Notes: a model not told the origin generated them from the letters alone. 64,000 nt of DNA from Dugong dugon (GCA_030035585.1 CM057462.1:100957234-101021233), one strand, 5' to 3'. Shown: positions 10,250 to 23,310, numbered from the stretch's first letter. Program-made: numbers and translations.

Positions 10250-11108
10250 TTCCATCTTTTTTTTTTTTGTACTTTAGATGAAGGTTTATAGAACAAACTA
10301 GCTTCCCATTAAACAATTAGTACACATATTGTTTTGTGACATTGGTTACCAACCCCACGAAATGTTTACTCTCTCCCCTTCTCAACCATCAGTCGACTAT
10401 TACAAGCTTTCCTGTCTCCTCCAGACTTCTAGTCCTTGTCCCTGGGCTGGTGTGTCCATTTAGTCTCATTTTGTTTTATGAGCCTGTCTAATCTTTGGAT
10501 GAAGGATGAACCTCAGGAGTGACTTCATTACTGAGCTAAAAGGGTGTCCAGGGGCCATAGTCTTGGGTTTTCTCCATTCTCTGTCAGACTAGCAAGTCTG
10601 GTCTTTTTTTGTGAGTTAGAATTTTGTTCTGTATTTTCCTCCACCTCTGTCTGGGACCCTCTATTGTGATCCCTGTCAGAGCAGTCAGTGGTGGTAGCTG
10701 GGCACCATTTAGTTGTGCTAGACTCAGTTTGATGGAGGCTGTGGTAGTTGTGGTCCATTAGTCCTTTGGACTAATATTTCCCTGTGTCTTTGGTTTTCTT
10801 CATTCTCCCTTGCTCCAGACGGGGTAAGACCAGTGGAGTATATTAGATGGTTGCTCACAAGCTTTTAAGACCTCAGACACTACTCACCAAAGTAGAATGT
10901 AGAGCATTTTCTTTATAAACTCCGTTATGCCAATTAAGCTACATGTTCCCAGAGACCATGGTCCCCATAGCCCTCAGCCCAGTAATTCGGTCCCTCAGGG
11001 AGTTTGGATGTGTCTATGGAGCTTCCATGACTGTGCCTGGGACAAGTGGGGCTGACTTCCCCAGTGTTGTGTACTGTCTTACCCTTCACCAAAGTTACCA
11101 CTTATCTA
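10250..11108 (-). mobile_element. 5'-truncated L1, 3' UTR only
   Basis: Poly-T at about 10255-10269 is the poly-A tail of a minus-strand insert. The next ~850 bases match a second copy at 39720-40452 over about 730 bases; both contain TCTGTCTGGGACCCTCTA and 'ccctggctggtgtg'-type blocks. I recognise this as the 3' UTR of the L1 family active in afrotherians. No ORF2 sequence is present. The copy reaches about 375 bases further into the 5' direction than the other one. The 76-aa frame at 10528-10758 is UTR sequence. Confidence 0.8.
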
Positions 11109-11885
11109 TTTCAACTTCATCTTCTTGAATAAGTCCTGCCACCTTGTTATCTTCTCTAATATGGATTGGTTGATCTCTAGGCCAGCTGCACAGCTTTTAT
11201 TTTGGGATCTCCCTTCATCACCATCTGGGAAATTCCCTTTGTCTGGATCACCTGTTTTCTGGATTCCATGTCTCCTATTTCTTGGGCAACTCCCTCATCT
11301 TGATGTAGTACATCTTCTAGTAAGTCTTCAGTAACTACGTATTGACAGAAGAAAGGATGAGTTAATGAAAACCACTGGTGTCTGATGAGGACTGTAGCTC
11401 CTTTAAGAGTTTCGACAGGTCCCTTCACCTTGCTTTGCACAGGTTGTTTTGCCAGTCATTCCTGGGATCTAAGCCAAACTCTAGCTCCTGCCTTCCCACT
11501 CCCATCTCCAGCCTCCTCTTCCTTCTTGTTTCACCAGACACAAGTGTCAAGTCCCAGGTGTCTTCATTTTCCACACAAAATGTCAGGGTAAACTTCACTA
11601 ATGAGTTAATTGTTGAGAGAACCCTGTGTTGCAGGCAGGGAGCCTGGATTACCTGTTGGGTTGGGCACAGCTGAGGGATACCCAGCCCCTACTTCCTCCT
11701 TAGCCTGAGTGGAATCTCACTTCAGGTAATGAATGTTTTCATGCCATTATTGCATTGATTCATACAACAAATTAAAACATAATAAGCAAATAGAAGAGTT
11801 GAGGTTTGCAGAAAAGGTAGTCTTGCTCCAGGGCCCATGCTCTTAAGTACAATATAATATTGCCTTTCCTGCACATTGTATTGTA
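11109..11885. other. Intergenic DNA, nothing certain
   Basis: Overlapping short frames on both strands (11125-11674) suggest nothing coherent. Parts have the feel of an ancient LINE but I cannot assign a family. Confidence 0.4.
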
Positions 11886-11889
11886 GCTG

Positions 11890-12040
11890 TATGTTGTTGG
11901 TCTATTCTTATGTGTCTACATCACTCACCTGTTTGCAAACACTGTGAAAGCAGAGACTGAGTCTGTCTAGTTTAGCACTGAATTCCCAGAACCTAACTCA
12001 GTGCCAGGCACATAGGTGTTCAAAGAATATTGAATGACCA
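11890..12040 (+). repeat. L2 3' region
   Basis: Forward L2 terminal pattern: 'aagcagagactgagtctgtc', then 'cagtgccaggcacatagg'. Confidence 0.65.
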
Positions 12041-15000
12041 GTGTTAATCAGTAAAATTAGAACAAGTTAAACTCTTCGGGACTTAAAATCAATACTAAAG
12101 GAGGAAAGGAGTATAATGTCATTGTATACCTTTGCAGCATCTTTCCTTTGAAAAATTTAAATCCCTTTCATTTTTCATCATTGTATACTATAGCTTGAGA
12201 AAGCAAGATCAGCAAGGGCATTGCCAATGGCAAGTAGAAGGTGGTGGACTCAGATGACGAAAAAGACAGAAAGTTTTCTCAAAGCCTTTTATTATATATG
12301 CCCATCAGTTTCTTAAAAAGCTACATATGGCACAAGTTAAAATTGAGGAGAAGCTCCCTGAGCTTCCTCAAGAATTCTGAAAATGTGTTCCATTTTAATT
12401 ATAATTTGGTTAATAGGAGTAAGAATAGAATCAACTAGACTGGGATATAAATTATAAATTCCTCTTTGTCTTTAGTCTCCCATATTCTTCTTCAGTAAGA
12501 ACAGAAGTTGTATGAACTGGATTGGAACAACAAACCCATGTATTCTACAGGCTTCATGTCCCAGGAGACCCCTGTGGGAGGTCTAGAAGAAGTACATATA
12601 ACCCAAACATCCCAAATTCTCACAACCTAGGGATGTGAATGAGGTTAATTAATATTAACACCCTAGATATTCAGTTGTAAGGAGATTGCATACCTTTCAA
12701 AGTTCCACTGTTCCACAAATAGTTTTGAAAATCCTGAAGAATTTATTGAATAAGTTCATAAGTTAATATAAGTTGCTATTATGTCATTTCATTTGAACTT
12801 CTGTCACAGTCATGCAGACCGTTGTTGACTCACCCATTTTTGATGCTCATCATTTCCATGGTGCTATAAAATTTGGCAATTTCATGCGAAGACAAAGAAA
12901 AATACGTAATGCTCAGTTGAATGAGTCGGCTCTCAGAATTTCTTTGTGCCCTGAAATGTTAAGGTATTTAGTGAGAGAACACTTTTTGTTCACACCTATG
13001 GTCCTTTGTCTCTTTGGGATGTGTATTGCCACTAGGGTAGCTGGGTTGGGATAGGATTCTGGTATCCTCTGCCTCACTATGTCCTTGCTGCCATCTAACT
13101 CTCAAACCCCATTGTGAAATTGCCATTCCAGATTCCTTCTTCCCTTGGGCAGAATTCTTCTTCAGGGACTTTGTCATCTTTTCCTGCTTTCTTTCCCTCT
13201 CAACTCAGTACAAAACATATGTCTATATTTATAAATTTGAATTCCTCTCACTATGTTGTGAGTCAGCCTCTATGTAAATCAGTGGATACAGATAATGTGC
13301 AGGATTCTATCTAACTCCACATGACAGCCATGTCTGACTCTCAGCCTTGGTCCAGCTGTGATCTCATCTTTTAAAAAACTGTCATTGATTGGGTTATTAT
13401 GTCCCAAGCCATGTCTACCAATAGCCAGGGCTTTCCTGGAGATTATAAAGCCTCACCTATTCATTAAAATCTCCTCACTTTTGTGCTACGCTGTTCGTTG
13501 TCTTGACATCATGTAAAAGAAGATTTCTGAAATCAGATTCTAAGCAGTGGGATGGAGGACAGAATACACATGATATCTCTTAAGGAAGATTCCTGAAAGC
13601 TTTCATACAATAATTTTCTTACATTCTATTGGCCATAGATTGGTCACATGACTACACTCAACTGAAAGGGAGGTAAGCCATGAGCACAGCTTAAGATCAG
13701 GAGTTGTATTACTATAGAAAAGGAGAATGGATATTGGAGAGAGGCTACCAGCAGTCCATAATACTGATTTTAAAGATTAATCTGAAGCTGAGACTATCCC
13801 CCAGGGAAATGGCATATTTTCGTCAATTAGATGAATTTAGCTCTGGTGCAAGGCAATTAACGCATTTCAGAAGTTAAAACAGAAGCCAGATGTTATAAAA
13901 GAGACTTCCTATTACTTCATTTTTTCAACTGACAGTTCTTCATTCCCCATCCTATCACCATACCCTCAGGCTACAGAAAAAAGGAATTGAACATAAACAT
14001 ATCCAGCCCTCAAACTATAGATACTTTGGAAGAACACAAACTGGTTTCCCATATTAAAGGAAGGAATCAGAAAGTCACCTATACTATATAATAGGAAATG
14101 ATAAAATTATAAAATTTGGGCAAAACTCTTCAAGCAAATAAATGACTTGGCATAGCTATGTAAGTAATCTAGAAATTTTTTAAAAGGAATTTAGATTGCA
14201 AAAGACAAACAATCTAACTTTGAAGAAATGAAAACCGAAAGAAGAGAAGGAAATTCTCCATGAGTTATTCATGCCATGAAACAACTTAATAAGAATATAA
14301 TTCGATAAAACAAGTAATCAAAGAGAGACACTAACAGAACAGCAGAATAGGTTAAAATGGAGGTTGGATACCACAGGAAACAAAGTAAATATCAAAATAA
14401 TGTTATTTTGGAAATACCAAAGATGCCAGACTAAAACTTAGAAAGTATTATTTATTAATGATAAGTAATAAATAATACTAAGTTTATAATATTTATATAA
14501 CTGTAAATGGATGAATTAAATTCTTGGTTACACTTTTGATCATATTTCCATTTCAAAACATGACAAAAAAATCCTGGGGCTTGTGCATCATGTATGTTAT
14601 TTGATTGAAGAGATTGTTATGGTTGTCCCTGTTTTTTTTCAGTAGATTAAATTACTTTTTTTTTTTTTTAAACCATCTAAGACTGAAGAAACAAGTGTGG
14701 AGTGTGAAAATAGCATGCAGCGTTTGGCATTCTGAAATTTGTTTTCTACTAATTCCGTACAAAGAATAGCCTGCTACAAAATGTTGGTCTTAGATTTGGA
14801 CCACAGACAAAAGCTCAGCCTGGGGAGGTTAATGCCCAGTACAGGCTAGACAGTTAGCAATTTACTCAATCTTCTTGGTAACATTTGTTCCATCCACTCC
14901 CTTCCCTGTTGGTTTCCTTGAGTTTGCTACAAAAGTCAAGGAAGGCACACATGTAAAGTTGTGAGAAATGGTTAGCTTACATTTTTCTCCTTGTACAAAC

Positions 15001-16760
15001 TATATCTAAACTAAAATTTGGCTTGAAAAGGTATTTGTATTATGGCTGTATCTATTTGTCTACATTTCTTAAATTTATGCAGTGTATGTTAATTGCTTTT
15101 TTAAATGTGGAAATATTTTGACATTGTTTTTCTCCTTTCTTTGCCTTCTTGAATAATTTTTATCATGAGGACAGCTCTGAATCACAGCTGCTCTCTGGGC
15201 TTCTAGCCTTTTATTTAGTGGATACAATCTTCAGTATTGGCACTTGGCCTCTTGTTCCTGGAATCCTAAAACAATTTCAGTAAATTGGAATATTATTATG
15301 GAGGTGACTTTAGTTGATTTGATTTTTGATGGTTAATTCTGGGTAATCACCCTGGGTGAATATTCAGAAAAGTAAAGATTTACATTTAGGCTAATCAAAT
15401 TTAGACTTATTCATGTTCCAAGAATAAAACAAGATACTAAGTTTTGAGCAGAGGCAGGTGATTCAACAAAGTTGGATCTACCTGACTCTCAGAAGCTGAA
15501 CGATGTGTTTTATCTGTTGCCAAATGATAATCAAAAAGATGCAATTTTTCTTTATACGAAGGGAAGTGTCATGTGAATTTAGAGATAACACATTGTACGT
15601 TCTCATTACACTTAAAAAGTTACCTGAGAAATGTGCATGAGGATGAAGACAGTATTGCTGAACTCAGAAAATGGATTTTTGGAAGGTTTCATCTCTTCCA
15701 TCTAATACATTTACAAGCTTTCTAAAATCAAATGCCACAACCTAGATAGTGCCCACCCCTAGAGATGAGGCCCTTTCCTTGCCACTGCCCAGCATACACA
15801 TCATGTCTCTTATCACGTCTTTTTCTGACAGAATATCACTCTCACGGATTGTTTAAGTGAATGACAAGAGAAGATGGACACACAGTTCAGAAAGGCTCTT
15901 GTTGACTAATCACTTTTCCACACACTTGATAAATGTTTATGGCTTTTTGAGCTAGTATTCCTGAAACATCTTATTAACAGTTACTATTAGAAAATGCTCA
16001 CAGGTAAAATGGGGATATTATGCTTCTTGCTGTTACTAGTTTGATATCTGGCCTATTAGAAATTTAGAGAAAAAAAAAAGGAATTGCAGTGCAGATTTTT
16101 CTCAGGGTATATTGAAGCAGCCTTTGCTATAGCTGCAAGATTTTAAAAAGTATTTTCCAAGACATCTATCTTATACAGACAAGACCATTTTAAATTGGAC
16201 TCATTAAATCATTTGTTGTCACAGCTAACAGCCGTGTGGAGGCTGGTTAACAAATGAAAAATGAGCCTTTCTAACTTGTTTACTTTATACGGATGCCTGT
16301 TTTATGCATTTTTTTTTTTTTTTTCTTTTCTGGTAGCACATTTACTTAGGGGATCTTGTTACGGTACCGCCTGAGAAAAATTAGAAATGTGAAGGCTGAA
16401 AATACTATAGATATGATGCTCAAGTTCACCCTAAATATTGGTGAAAAGGTTCCTACTGTTAGTGATACATGGGACTATCTTCTACTTCAAGGAAGGGAAC
16501 GAATTAAAATTTCTCTACTTTGTTGAAAAGGTAACATAGAATCAGTTGAGAAGGACCCTCCCCCCAAAAAATGATAATCCTAAACTCATCTCTGAATTTT
16601 TCTTTCTAGCTCCTGTCACCTCGAAATTATCCTCAACAATATAGGCTAAAGTATCTTTGTTCATTCATTTGTTCAGTCATTTATTTATTCATTCATCAGT
16701 TTGCTTCTAAATGTCACAATGGATGGAATTTACCCTTTACAAGTTTGTTGACATGTAATA
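12041..16760. other. 4.7 kb of repeat-poor intergenic DNA
   Basis: No AfroSINE, RTE, L1 or LTR recognised in this stretch, unlike its neighbours. Short frames at 12241-12438, 12812-13054 and 13114-13314 have no recognisable domain, no evident splice structure and no codon-periodic signal by eye. A few simple runs (poly-T at 16310-16323) are present. Candidate space for conserved non-coding elements, which cannot be judged without an alignment. Confidence 0.5.
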
Positions 16761-16768
16761 TTTTCTTT

Positions 16769-16968
16769 GCTAACCCATTGCAGCTGAATTGATTCTGAAT
16801 CATGGTAACCCTGTAGGACTCAGTAGAACTGCCCCATAGGGTTTCCAAGGTTGTAATCTTTATGGAAGCACATTGTCACATCTTTCTCCCTTGGAGTGGC
16901 TGCTGAGTTTGAACCGCTAACCTTTCGGTTGTCAGCTGAGCACTTAACCACTGCACTACCAAGGCTCC
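16769..16968 (-). repeat. AfroSINE, variant with CTTTCTCC module
   Basis: Minus-strand copy complete from tail (CCCATTGCAGCTGAATTG) to head (GGAGCCTTGGTAGTGCAGTGG on the minus strand). It carries the extra 'cacatctttctccctt' module. Short T-rich flanks (TTTTCTTTG) are repeated on both sides. Confidence 0.88.
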
Positions 16969-17245
16969 TTTTTTCTTTGGTACTTGGTATAATCTATGCT
17001 TAATTTCAGTTTATAAATATTCTCTTCTTGTTGTAGATCAGTATTTTTGAATTTTTTCCATACCACTGTTTTCTTAACTATAGCCTAGAAGAACATACTT
17101 ATTTGATTTTTTGCTCGTTTGTTTTATTTTATTATTTTTCATTTTAGGAGTCCTTTATAAATGTTGCTTACTTTTGTTTATTTCCTAATAGCTTTCGCTG
17201 AATCTGTTGACAAGTCTTCAGTGAAGTGGAATGGTATTTTCCAAC

Positions 17246-17396
17246 TACCTGTTGCCATCGAGTCAATTCCAACTCGTAGCAACCCTATAGGACAGAGTAG
17301 AACTGCCCTATAGGGTTTCCAAGGAGACCTGGTGGATTCAAACTGCCCACTTTTTGGTTAGCAGCCAAACTCTTAACCACTATACCACCCGGGTTT
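17246..17396 (-). repeat. AfroSINE, short variant
   Basis: Minus-strand copy with well kept tail and box regions; the flanking TATTTTC appears on both sides. Confidence 0.88.
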
Positions 17397-17439
17397 CTAT
17401 TTTCTTATTAGCACTGTGCGATTCTGTGCAGCTCAGAAC

Positions 17440-17625
17440 TTGCAAAAAGTAAACGTTGCTGATGAAAAAGAACTTTGGAATTAGGTAGATCAATATTTGA
17501 ATCTCACTTCCACCGATTTTCTCATTTGTAAAATGGAGATGATAAAACCTTTTAGGAAGTAAACTGAAGATAAAATGAAATATACATAAAGTTTCTTGCT
17601 TGAAGTATGCACTCAATAAATGCCC
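17440..17625 (+). repeat. MIR
   Basis: The central and 3' parts are recognisable: 'attttctcatttgtaaaatg' and the terminal 'tatgcactcaataaatg'. Confidence 0.6.
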
Positions 17626-17899
17626 CATCTAGTCAGAACTTTTTTTAAACTATTGTTTTGAATTGTCAAGTGGTGTCTAATTTCCTGTTCATTATCTACC
17701 ATTAGTCACTTTAGTTCTTCAGCAGTCTCTTAATTGATGAATGATTGGATTCAGCTGAAATTTGTGACAATATTTGTAATTTTTAAAAAGAGTTCAAATC
17801 AGTTCCCAGGTTTTTGTTCACTTAGGTTTTCGAGATAATTCATATTACTTGAAAACTTGGTCCTTACTGATCTTTGCAACAAAACTCAATTTGTCTATC

Positions 17900-18200
17900 C
17901 AGGCAGTCCCTGGGTTACAAATGAGATCCTTTCCTAACTGTGTCTTTTAAGTCTTTAAGCGGAATTTGTAGGTGAGTCAAAACAAATGCGTATGGTTCTT
18001 ATTTAGCCTTATTTTAGTGCAAGAAAAGGCTCGAAGCCTTTTCAATGATTTAAAAGCTACACGTGCAGCAAGTGAAGGTGATTGTGACGAATTTGTTGCC
18101 AGTAGGTGTTGGCTCAATCATTTCAAACTGAGGGCAAATTTACATAACATTATTGGGTAAGTATGAGTTGTCTTTACATTCACAACCTGGGGACTACCTG
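17900..18200 (+). mobile_element. Tigger (pogo/Tc1-mariner) miniature element with transposase remnant
   Basis: Terminal inverted repeats: CAGGCAGTCCCTGGGTTAC at the left end pairs with CAGGTAGTCCCCAGGTTGT read from the right end, about 24 bases in all with a few mismatches. The right end is followed by TA, as expected for this superfamily; the left TA is not preserved. Inside, the frame 18017-18160 encodes a stretch of about 45 residues like the second half of the CENP-B-type DNA-binding domain of Tigger transposases (residues EKARSLFNDLKA, then SRCWLNHFK). The DDE catalytic domain is absent, so this is an internally deleted, non-autonomous copy. Confidence 0.8.
18017..18160 (+). pseudogene. 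Tigger transposase fragment, CENP-B-like DNA-binding part
   Basis: About 48 codons in one frame, bounded by the terminal inverted repeats of the element. The residue pattern ARSLFN...W..HFK...LHNI fits the helix-turn-helix region of pogo/Tigger transposases. In the intact family this domain binds the element ends. Here neither the start nor the DDE domain is present, so it is a relic. Confidence 0.72.
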
Positions 18201-18554
18201 TATTTCCATTAATGCAATACCTATTTTTTTTTCCAGGTTGTTACAATAAACACAAACCTCACAGCAACTCTAGAATTAGTACTTAGAACATTCCCACAAT
18301 TTAATATATTCCTATTCATCATTGTTCCACCCTATGGTCTGGCTGTTACTTTGCTTTGTAAGATGAGATTACAGAAAGTAGACCTGAACCAGTTACTTGT
18401 TCAAGTTACCAGTAAATGTACTTTCTTCAAATTTCCCATTAATTTGTATACCCTACATACTATTCATTTAGTAATTTCCCCATCCATTCAAAATTTTATC
18501 ATCCCCCAACTTCCCTCCCTGTTTCCCTGGTATCTAGATGTATCTGTAGTCTTA

Positions 18555-19315
18555 TATTTGGTCAGTCAATAAATATGTGCCGGGTGCCTACCAGTTGCTG
18601 AGTATTCTTGGTACTAGGGGGAGAGCAACGAATAAAACATAGTCCCTGACCTCTTGGAAGTTACATCCTAGTGGAGAAAGGGTGATAATCATTGTGTAAT
18701 CAAATAAACTGAAAATCTAATTTGAGACAGTGATGAGTGCTATGGAGAAAATAGGGCAATGAGGTAGTAACTTGGTGGGGTGATGCTGCGAGGTAACTAT
18801 GTTAACCAAGATGGTCAAGGAAGGCTTGTCAGAGAGGTGAGACTTAAATGATGAAGAAGTGCATTACAAGAAGAGCAGTTTCAAAGGCCCTGAGATGGGA
18901 ATGGGTTTGGCGTGTCTGAGGCATGGAATGAAGGTTAGTGTGGTGGTGGTGAGTGGATGAGGAGAGCGTGGTAGGAACTGATGCTGGGGAAGTAGATAGA
19001 AGTCAGGTCATGTAGGGCCTAGCAAGGTGTGGTAATGTGTGCAGATTTTTGTTCTAAAGGCAATGAAAAGACAGTGGAGAGTTTTAAGCAGCAGAGTGGG
19101 TTGATTTGATTTATGCTTTGAGAGGATTGTTTTGGCTGAGGGTTGTGAGGCAGGCAAGAGTTGAGGCAAGGGGACTAGTGAGTAGACGACTGCAGTAAGT
19201 AGAAGTGACAGATAATGGTGGCTTGGACTCGGGTTTTAAAAATGGACCTATGAGAAATGATCAGTTCTGGGGAAAATTTTAGGGCAGTACAAATAGGACT
19301 TGCTGTGGGTTGCCT
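18555..19315 (-). repeat. L2 LINE fragment, antisense, ~760 bases
   Basis: The plus strand follows the antisense L2 order for a long way: the end with 'aataaatatgtgccgggtgc', then 'gatgagtgctatggagaaaa', 'cagagaggtgagacttaaatg', 'ggccctgagatggga', 'catgtagggcctagcaaggt' and 'aatggtggcttggac'. No frame survives. Confidence 0.8.
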
Positions 19316-20548
19316 CTGAGAGGTGATGTAAAGAGTAGCACGGTGTTAGATTTAGCACATTAGATACAGCACCCGAGGTGGAAACCCACACAGCAATTTT
19401 CATGTAGTATTTACTCATCCATTTCTATCACTTTGCATCCTCCTAAAGAGCCTGGAAGGTCTTTGAGCAAACTAACCTTATTTATCTTTCCATCAATGAT
19501 ATTCTCAATACAATAGCCATTACGCACTTATTGCTCAGTATTTGTGGAGTGAAAGGAAGATATTGAGGTAAACCTAAAATTATTCAATTTGACAGAATAT
19601 TAGCCACTGTGTTAAAAACCATTTAGAGGGCATGTGGTGAGACGTAAGAAAAATGGATACGATTTATTGGCAACATACTTCATAGAGTGATGTGATTTGC
19701 CAGATTCACAGAAGCAAATTTACAGTCCAGAAAGAAACCAGAATGTTTACAGGTGAAAAGCAAGTGTAAAACACATTTATGGGACGAGTATAGATAACTT
19801 CCTACCTGAATTCCAAAAAGCTCAGGAATAGAAAGGTACAGACCCCCTAATCTTGGTATTTAAGGATATATATAACTACTTTCTATCTTAAAGTATTATT
19901 TGTGACATTGGCAAGTCACGCTTCATCAATCAGAACACTTCTGGGTACAGTTGACCTAAACCCACACCCAAATGCTTTAGGTAGAAAGAGTACTTAGCAG
20001 CTCACATAACAGAAAAATCCAGGATAAGACCTAGCTTGGGAAATAGCCTGAACAGTGCTTAAATAATGTTACCAGGACTTGGTTCCCCTTGTCTTTTAGC
20101 TTTGTTCTTTACCCTTGTTTTGGCTCTATTTTCAAATAGTTACAAGATGTCAGCAGCAACTCATGACATCAAGTCCTCTGACTTTCAGTGAGGAAGGAGA
20201 GCTTTTCTTTCTACAAAAGTGGAACAAATGTTTTCAGCCTGGCTCTCACTGGCTCACACTGGGTCACGTGCCCAATCCTAAACCAATCACTGTGGCAAAG
20301 AAGTGGTTTTTCAAAGAAATATCGGGTCATCTTGAGAAGAAAGAACAGGAAATGGACAAATGTCCATCACAGAGAGGAAATGGACAAATATCTATCACAA
20401 AGAATGTTTCCCTGTCAATTATTGAGCCTGTGGGTGTGGCCTTAATACATCTTTTTTTTTTTTGGAGAAGATTATATTTTTGGGTACATTAGACTTTCAA
20501 TTCCAAGACTGCAGGAACCCTCCATTTTTCCTGTATCTCCAGAGCTTT
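19316..20548. other. Intergenic DNA, nothing recognised
   Basis: Includes two overlapping plus frames (20115-20492 and 20188-20445) without recognisable domains. A short direct repeat of TGGACAAAT-ATC-type sequence occurs at 20353-20395. Confidence 0.4.
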
Positions 20549-20605
20549 ACAAAGTGTCTGATATAAAGTAGGTGCTCAATAGTATTTTTTGAATGAATGT
20601 GTAAA
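20549..20605 (+). repeat. L2 3' end
   Basis: Terminal pattern 'aagtaggtgctcaatagtat' followed by 'tgaatgaatgtg'. Confidence 0.55.
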
Positions 20606-22143
20606 CAGAAGACATCCTTTTCTCTTATAGAAATCTCTGTTGGACTTCTTTATCGATTTGTTTGGTAAGGCAAAATGAAAGTTTCTATGTATGTGTATGA
20701 ATAACTTAGAAGAATTATCCATAGATTCCCAAAATAATATAAAGAAGAAATTGTTAGATTCAATTACTGCATTCTGAAAAGGTTTAACAAGTTGAGATTT
20801 TGGCCTGTATTTTAAAATTTGGATTCTCTTTGCTCTCTTTCACCTTTTGGCTATAATATAAACACCATACTTTCTATGGCATTTCAGAGAACTGAACTTG
20901 ATAATTCTGGCAGTACTTTTTGCTCTTTCAAGACATTCAACAGCAAGCACATATGTGTCTGACTAAATGTCACTGTGCTTAAGTTTTCTATAATTTGGAT
21001 TTGGAAGCTGGCAAAGGGAGAAGAAAGGCAGAACTTTTTAGTTTCTTATTACTCTGTCCCATGATGTTTCTTTGCTCATTTGATTCTAATGATTCTAAAA
21101 GCAAGAGTTGAAACAAAAGCTGGAGAATTGGCCTACCACGGGTTAATTACTTAGTGGAAGGGCTATTTCTTAAGTCTGATGGTGGGGAATGGGTCAGAAA
21201 AGACTAATTAGACAAGCTTCAAGTTTTAGGGAAATGCTTGTGGAACAGGTGAAAATAAACTGGTGATAATTGAGGGGCTAATTATCCTCCACCTAGCAAT
21301 TGACCACCAGGTGTTCTGTAGCACACAAGAGAAGGGACTGGCAGAACAACGGAGGCTGTTTTTGTTCAGAGGAATAAGGAAAACTGGGGGGAAAAAACAG
21401 GACTTTAAAACCCATCAAATGGTTTTTCTTACATTTCTCACTTAGTCTTTCCTGCTGCTTTGGATAGGAAGCTGGACCAAGGACCTATGCTGGGGTTTTG
21501 TTATATTTGTTTGTTTGCTTGTTTTTAAAGAACTTGTATCCTTTCTAGACTGCATACTGTGAAGAATTTCAGTGTTGAGTGTACGGTTACATATATCTTT
21601 ATAACTGAGTTTATGGTAACAAACTAAATGGCACATTTATTAGGTAGAAAGTTTACTGGCATTTTTAAAGAGGTTATGATTAGTAATAGAACAGGGACCA
21701 ACCTGTCTGAATTGCCATAAGTAACAATTTCATAATTATCAACCTTTCTCTTATTCAGGCTATATAGAAATCTTTGATAAGAGTCTTAGAATACCTCTAA
21801 GGATTTGAGGGTTATATTACCAAGACATCTCATACGGAATCTTTCAAATTTCTTTTAGTCTCCTAATTTGTCATTTTGTTGAAAACCAGCTTTCACAGTT
21901 CGTAACTAAACAGGAACATCTTTGAAGCTCTTCCTTCCTCCTACTGAAAATCAGAACGTTAGGTCGTGAGTTGCCACTGACATCTTATAACCATTTGAGG
22001 ATAGAACCAAAGCAAGAGTAAAGAACAAAGCTCAAAGATAAGAGGAGCCAAGCCCTGTGACATCATTCAAGCCCTTTCAAGCCATTTCCCAAGCTAGGCC
22101 TTACCCTCTACTTTTCTGTCAGGGTGATAGGCTTGTGAGGCTT
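20606..22143. other. Intergenic DNA, nothing recognised
   Basis: Single-copy-looking, AT-rich. No exon or repeat assigned. Confidence 0.45.
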
Positions 22144-22339
22144 GTTGCCGTCGTCACGTCAATTCCAACTCATGGTGACCCCACATGTATCAAAGTAAAA
22201 CTGCTCCACAGGGTTTTCAGTGGCCTATTTTTCAGAAGTAGATCACCGGGCCTTTCCTCCAACGTGCCTTTGGGTGGGCTTGAACCTCCAAACTTTTGGT
22301 TAGCAGCCGAGCACATGAACTGTTTGCACCACTCAGGGA
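22144..22339 (-). repeat. AfroSINE, long variant
   Basis: Minus-strand copy: tail 'gttgccgtcgtcacgtcaat', module 'agatcaccgggcctttcc', and head decayed near 22339. The 60-aa and 104-aa frames here are inside the SINE. Confidence 0.87.
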
Positions 22340-22439
22340 TGATGGGTAACATAAGTCATTTGAAAGGGTGAATACCTGGGGTTAATGATTACTGTTAAAA
22401 TAGTATCACATTAATTAATATGTCCACAAGCCAGAAAGA

Positions 22440-22840
22440 GCATGACAAAGACAAAAAATATTTTTTAAAAATTGTCAAAAGATGAAAAGTAGGTTGCCAG
22501 AAGAGTTAACCTCAGACATATGTGACTCTTGCCTTGTGTCCAGTAGCTCTGATTGTGCGGTCTTTACAATGAACAGGCCCATACTTTGGTGTAGGGTGGC
22601 AGCAACGTCGCTTCTAGGGAGCAGGGTACTTTGCCCTGGAGCTAGGACACCTCTCAGTGTCTTCTCACTGCTCTGTGGAGGTGAAGCTTTCCTTATGACA
22701 CCTTTCCTGCCTAGGACAGCTACACCACAGGTTAAATGGGTACTTTCAGGCCTAGAACTATTTTTTTCTTGCTGGTCCCAAGGTCCACCATTTACCATTG
22801 GTAGGCAGAGAAATTTAATGGTAACTTTTGGAACATGAAG
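22440..22840. other. Intergenic DNA with opposing short frames
   Basis: Plus frame 22482-22838 (118 aa) and minus frame 22475-22798 (107 aa) overlap almost completely. Neither shows a domain. GC is somewhat higher than the surroundings. I see no support for an exon. Confidence 0.35.
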
Positions 22841-22990
22841 TGAATTCTCGTTCTACTACTTACCAGCATGATGATTTTGAGCAAAGATCTTAAATTTGCT
22901 GGATCTCAGTTTTTCTTATCTGTAAAATGGAAGTATTGATTACCATACTGCAGGAAGCTTGTTAGGATTAAATAAGATATAAAGCGTTCT
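22841..22990 (+). repeat. MIR
   Basis: Pattern 'tctcagtttttcttatctgt' followed by 'aaaatggaagtattgatt' and 'gttaggattaaataaga'. Confidence 0.7.
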
Positions 22991-23310
22991 TTTCAGCTCC
23001 TGAAAAAATAAGAAATTTTATTTCTGACCCCTGACTGACACTTATTACAGAATTCTTAACAGGCTTAGGTATTTGGTTTCCCGACCTTCAACACGTCATC
23101 AAAACTGAGAACACAGAGTGGGAATGAGGAGAATGAGAACAATACAGACATACATGCATCCTTACAGGTAAGCCTAGTCTTGATGGAGAAACATCAAGGA
23201 AGAACGATGGAGAGTCAAAATGAACTAAACTATTTCCCTACTGCAAAGAATGTTGTGAACTATTATACTGAATAAAGACATTTTGAATTATTTTCAGTAT
23301 CTTCTAGTTA

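Noticed and set aside
12812..13054. 80-aa frame in the repeat-poor island
   Set aside because: Short, no domain, AT-rich codon use like the surroundings. Cannot be separated from chance.
22475..22838. Overlapping opposite-strand frames of 107 and 118 aa in a slightly GC-richer patch, as a candidate exon
   Set aside because: No domain, no convincing splice sites, both strands open equally.
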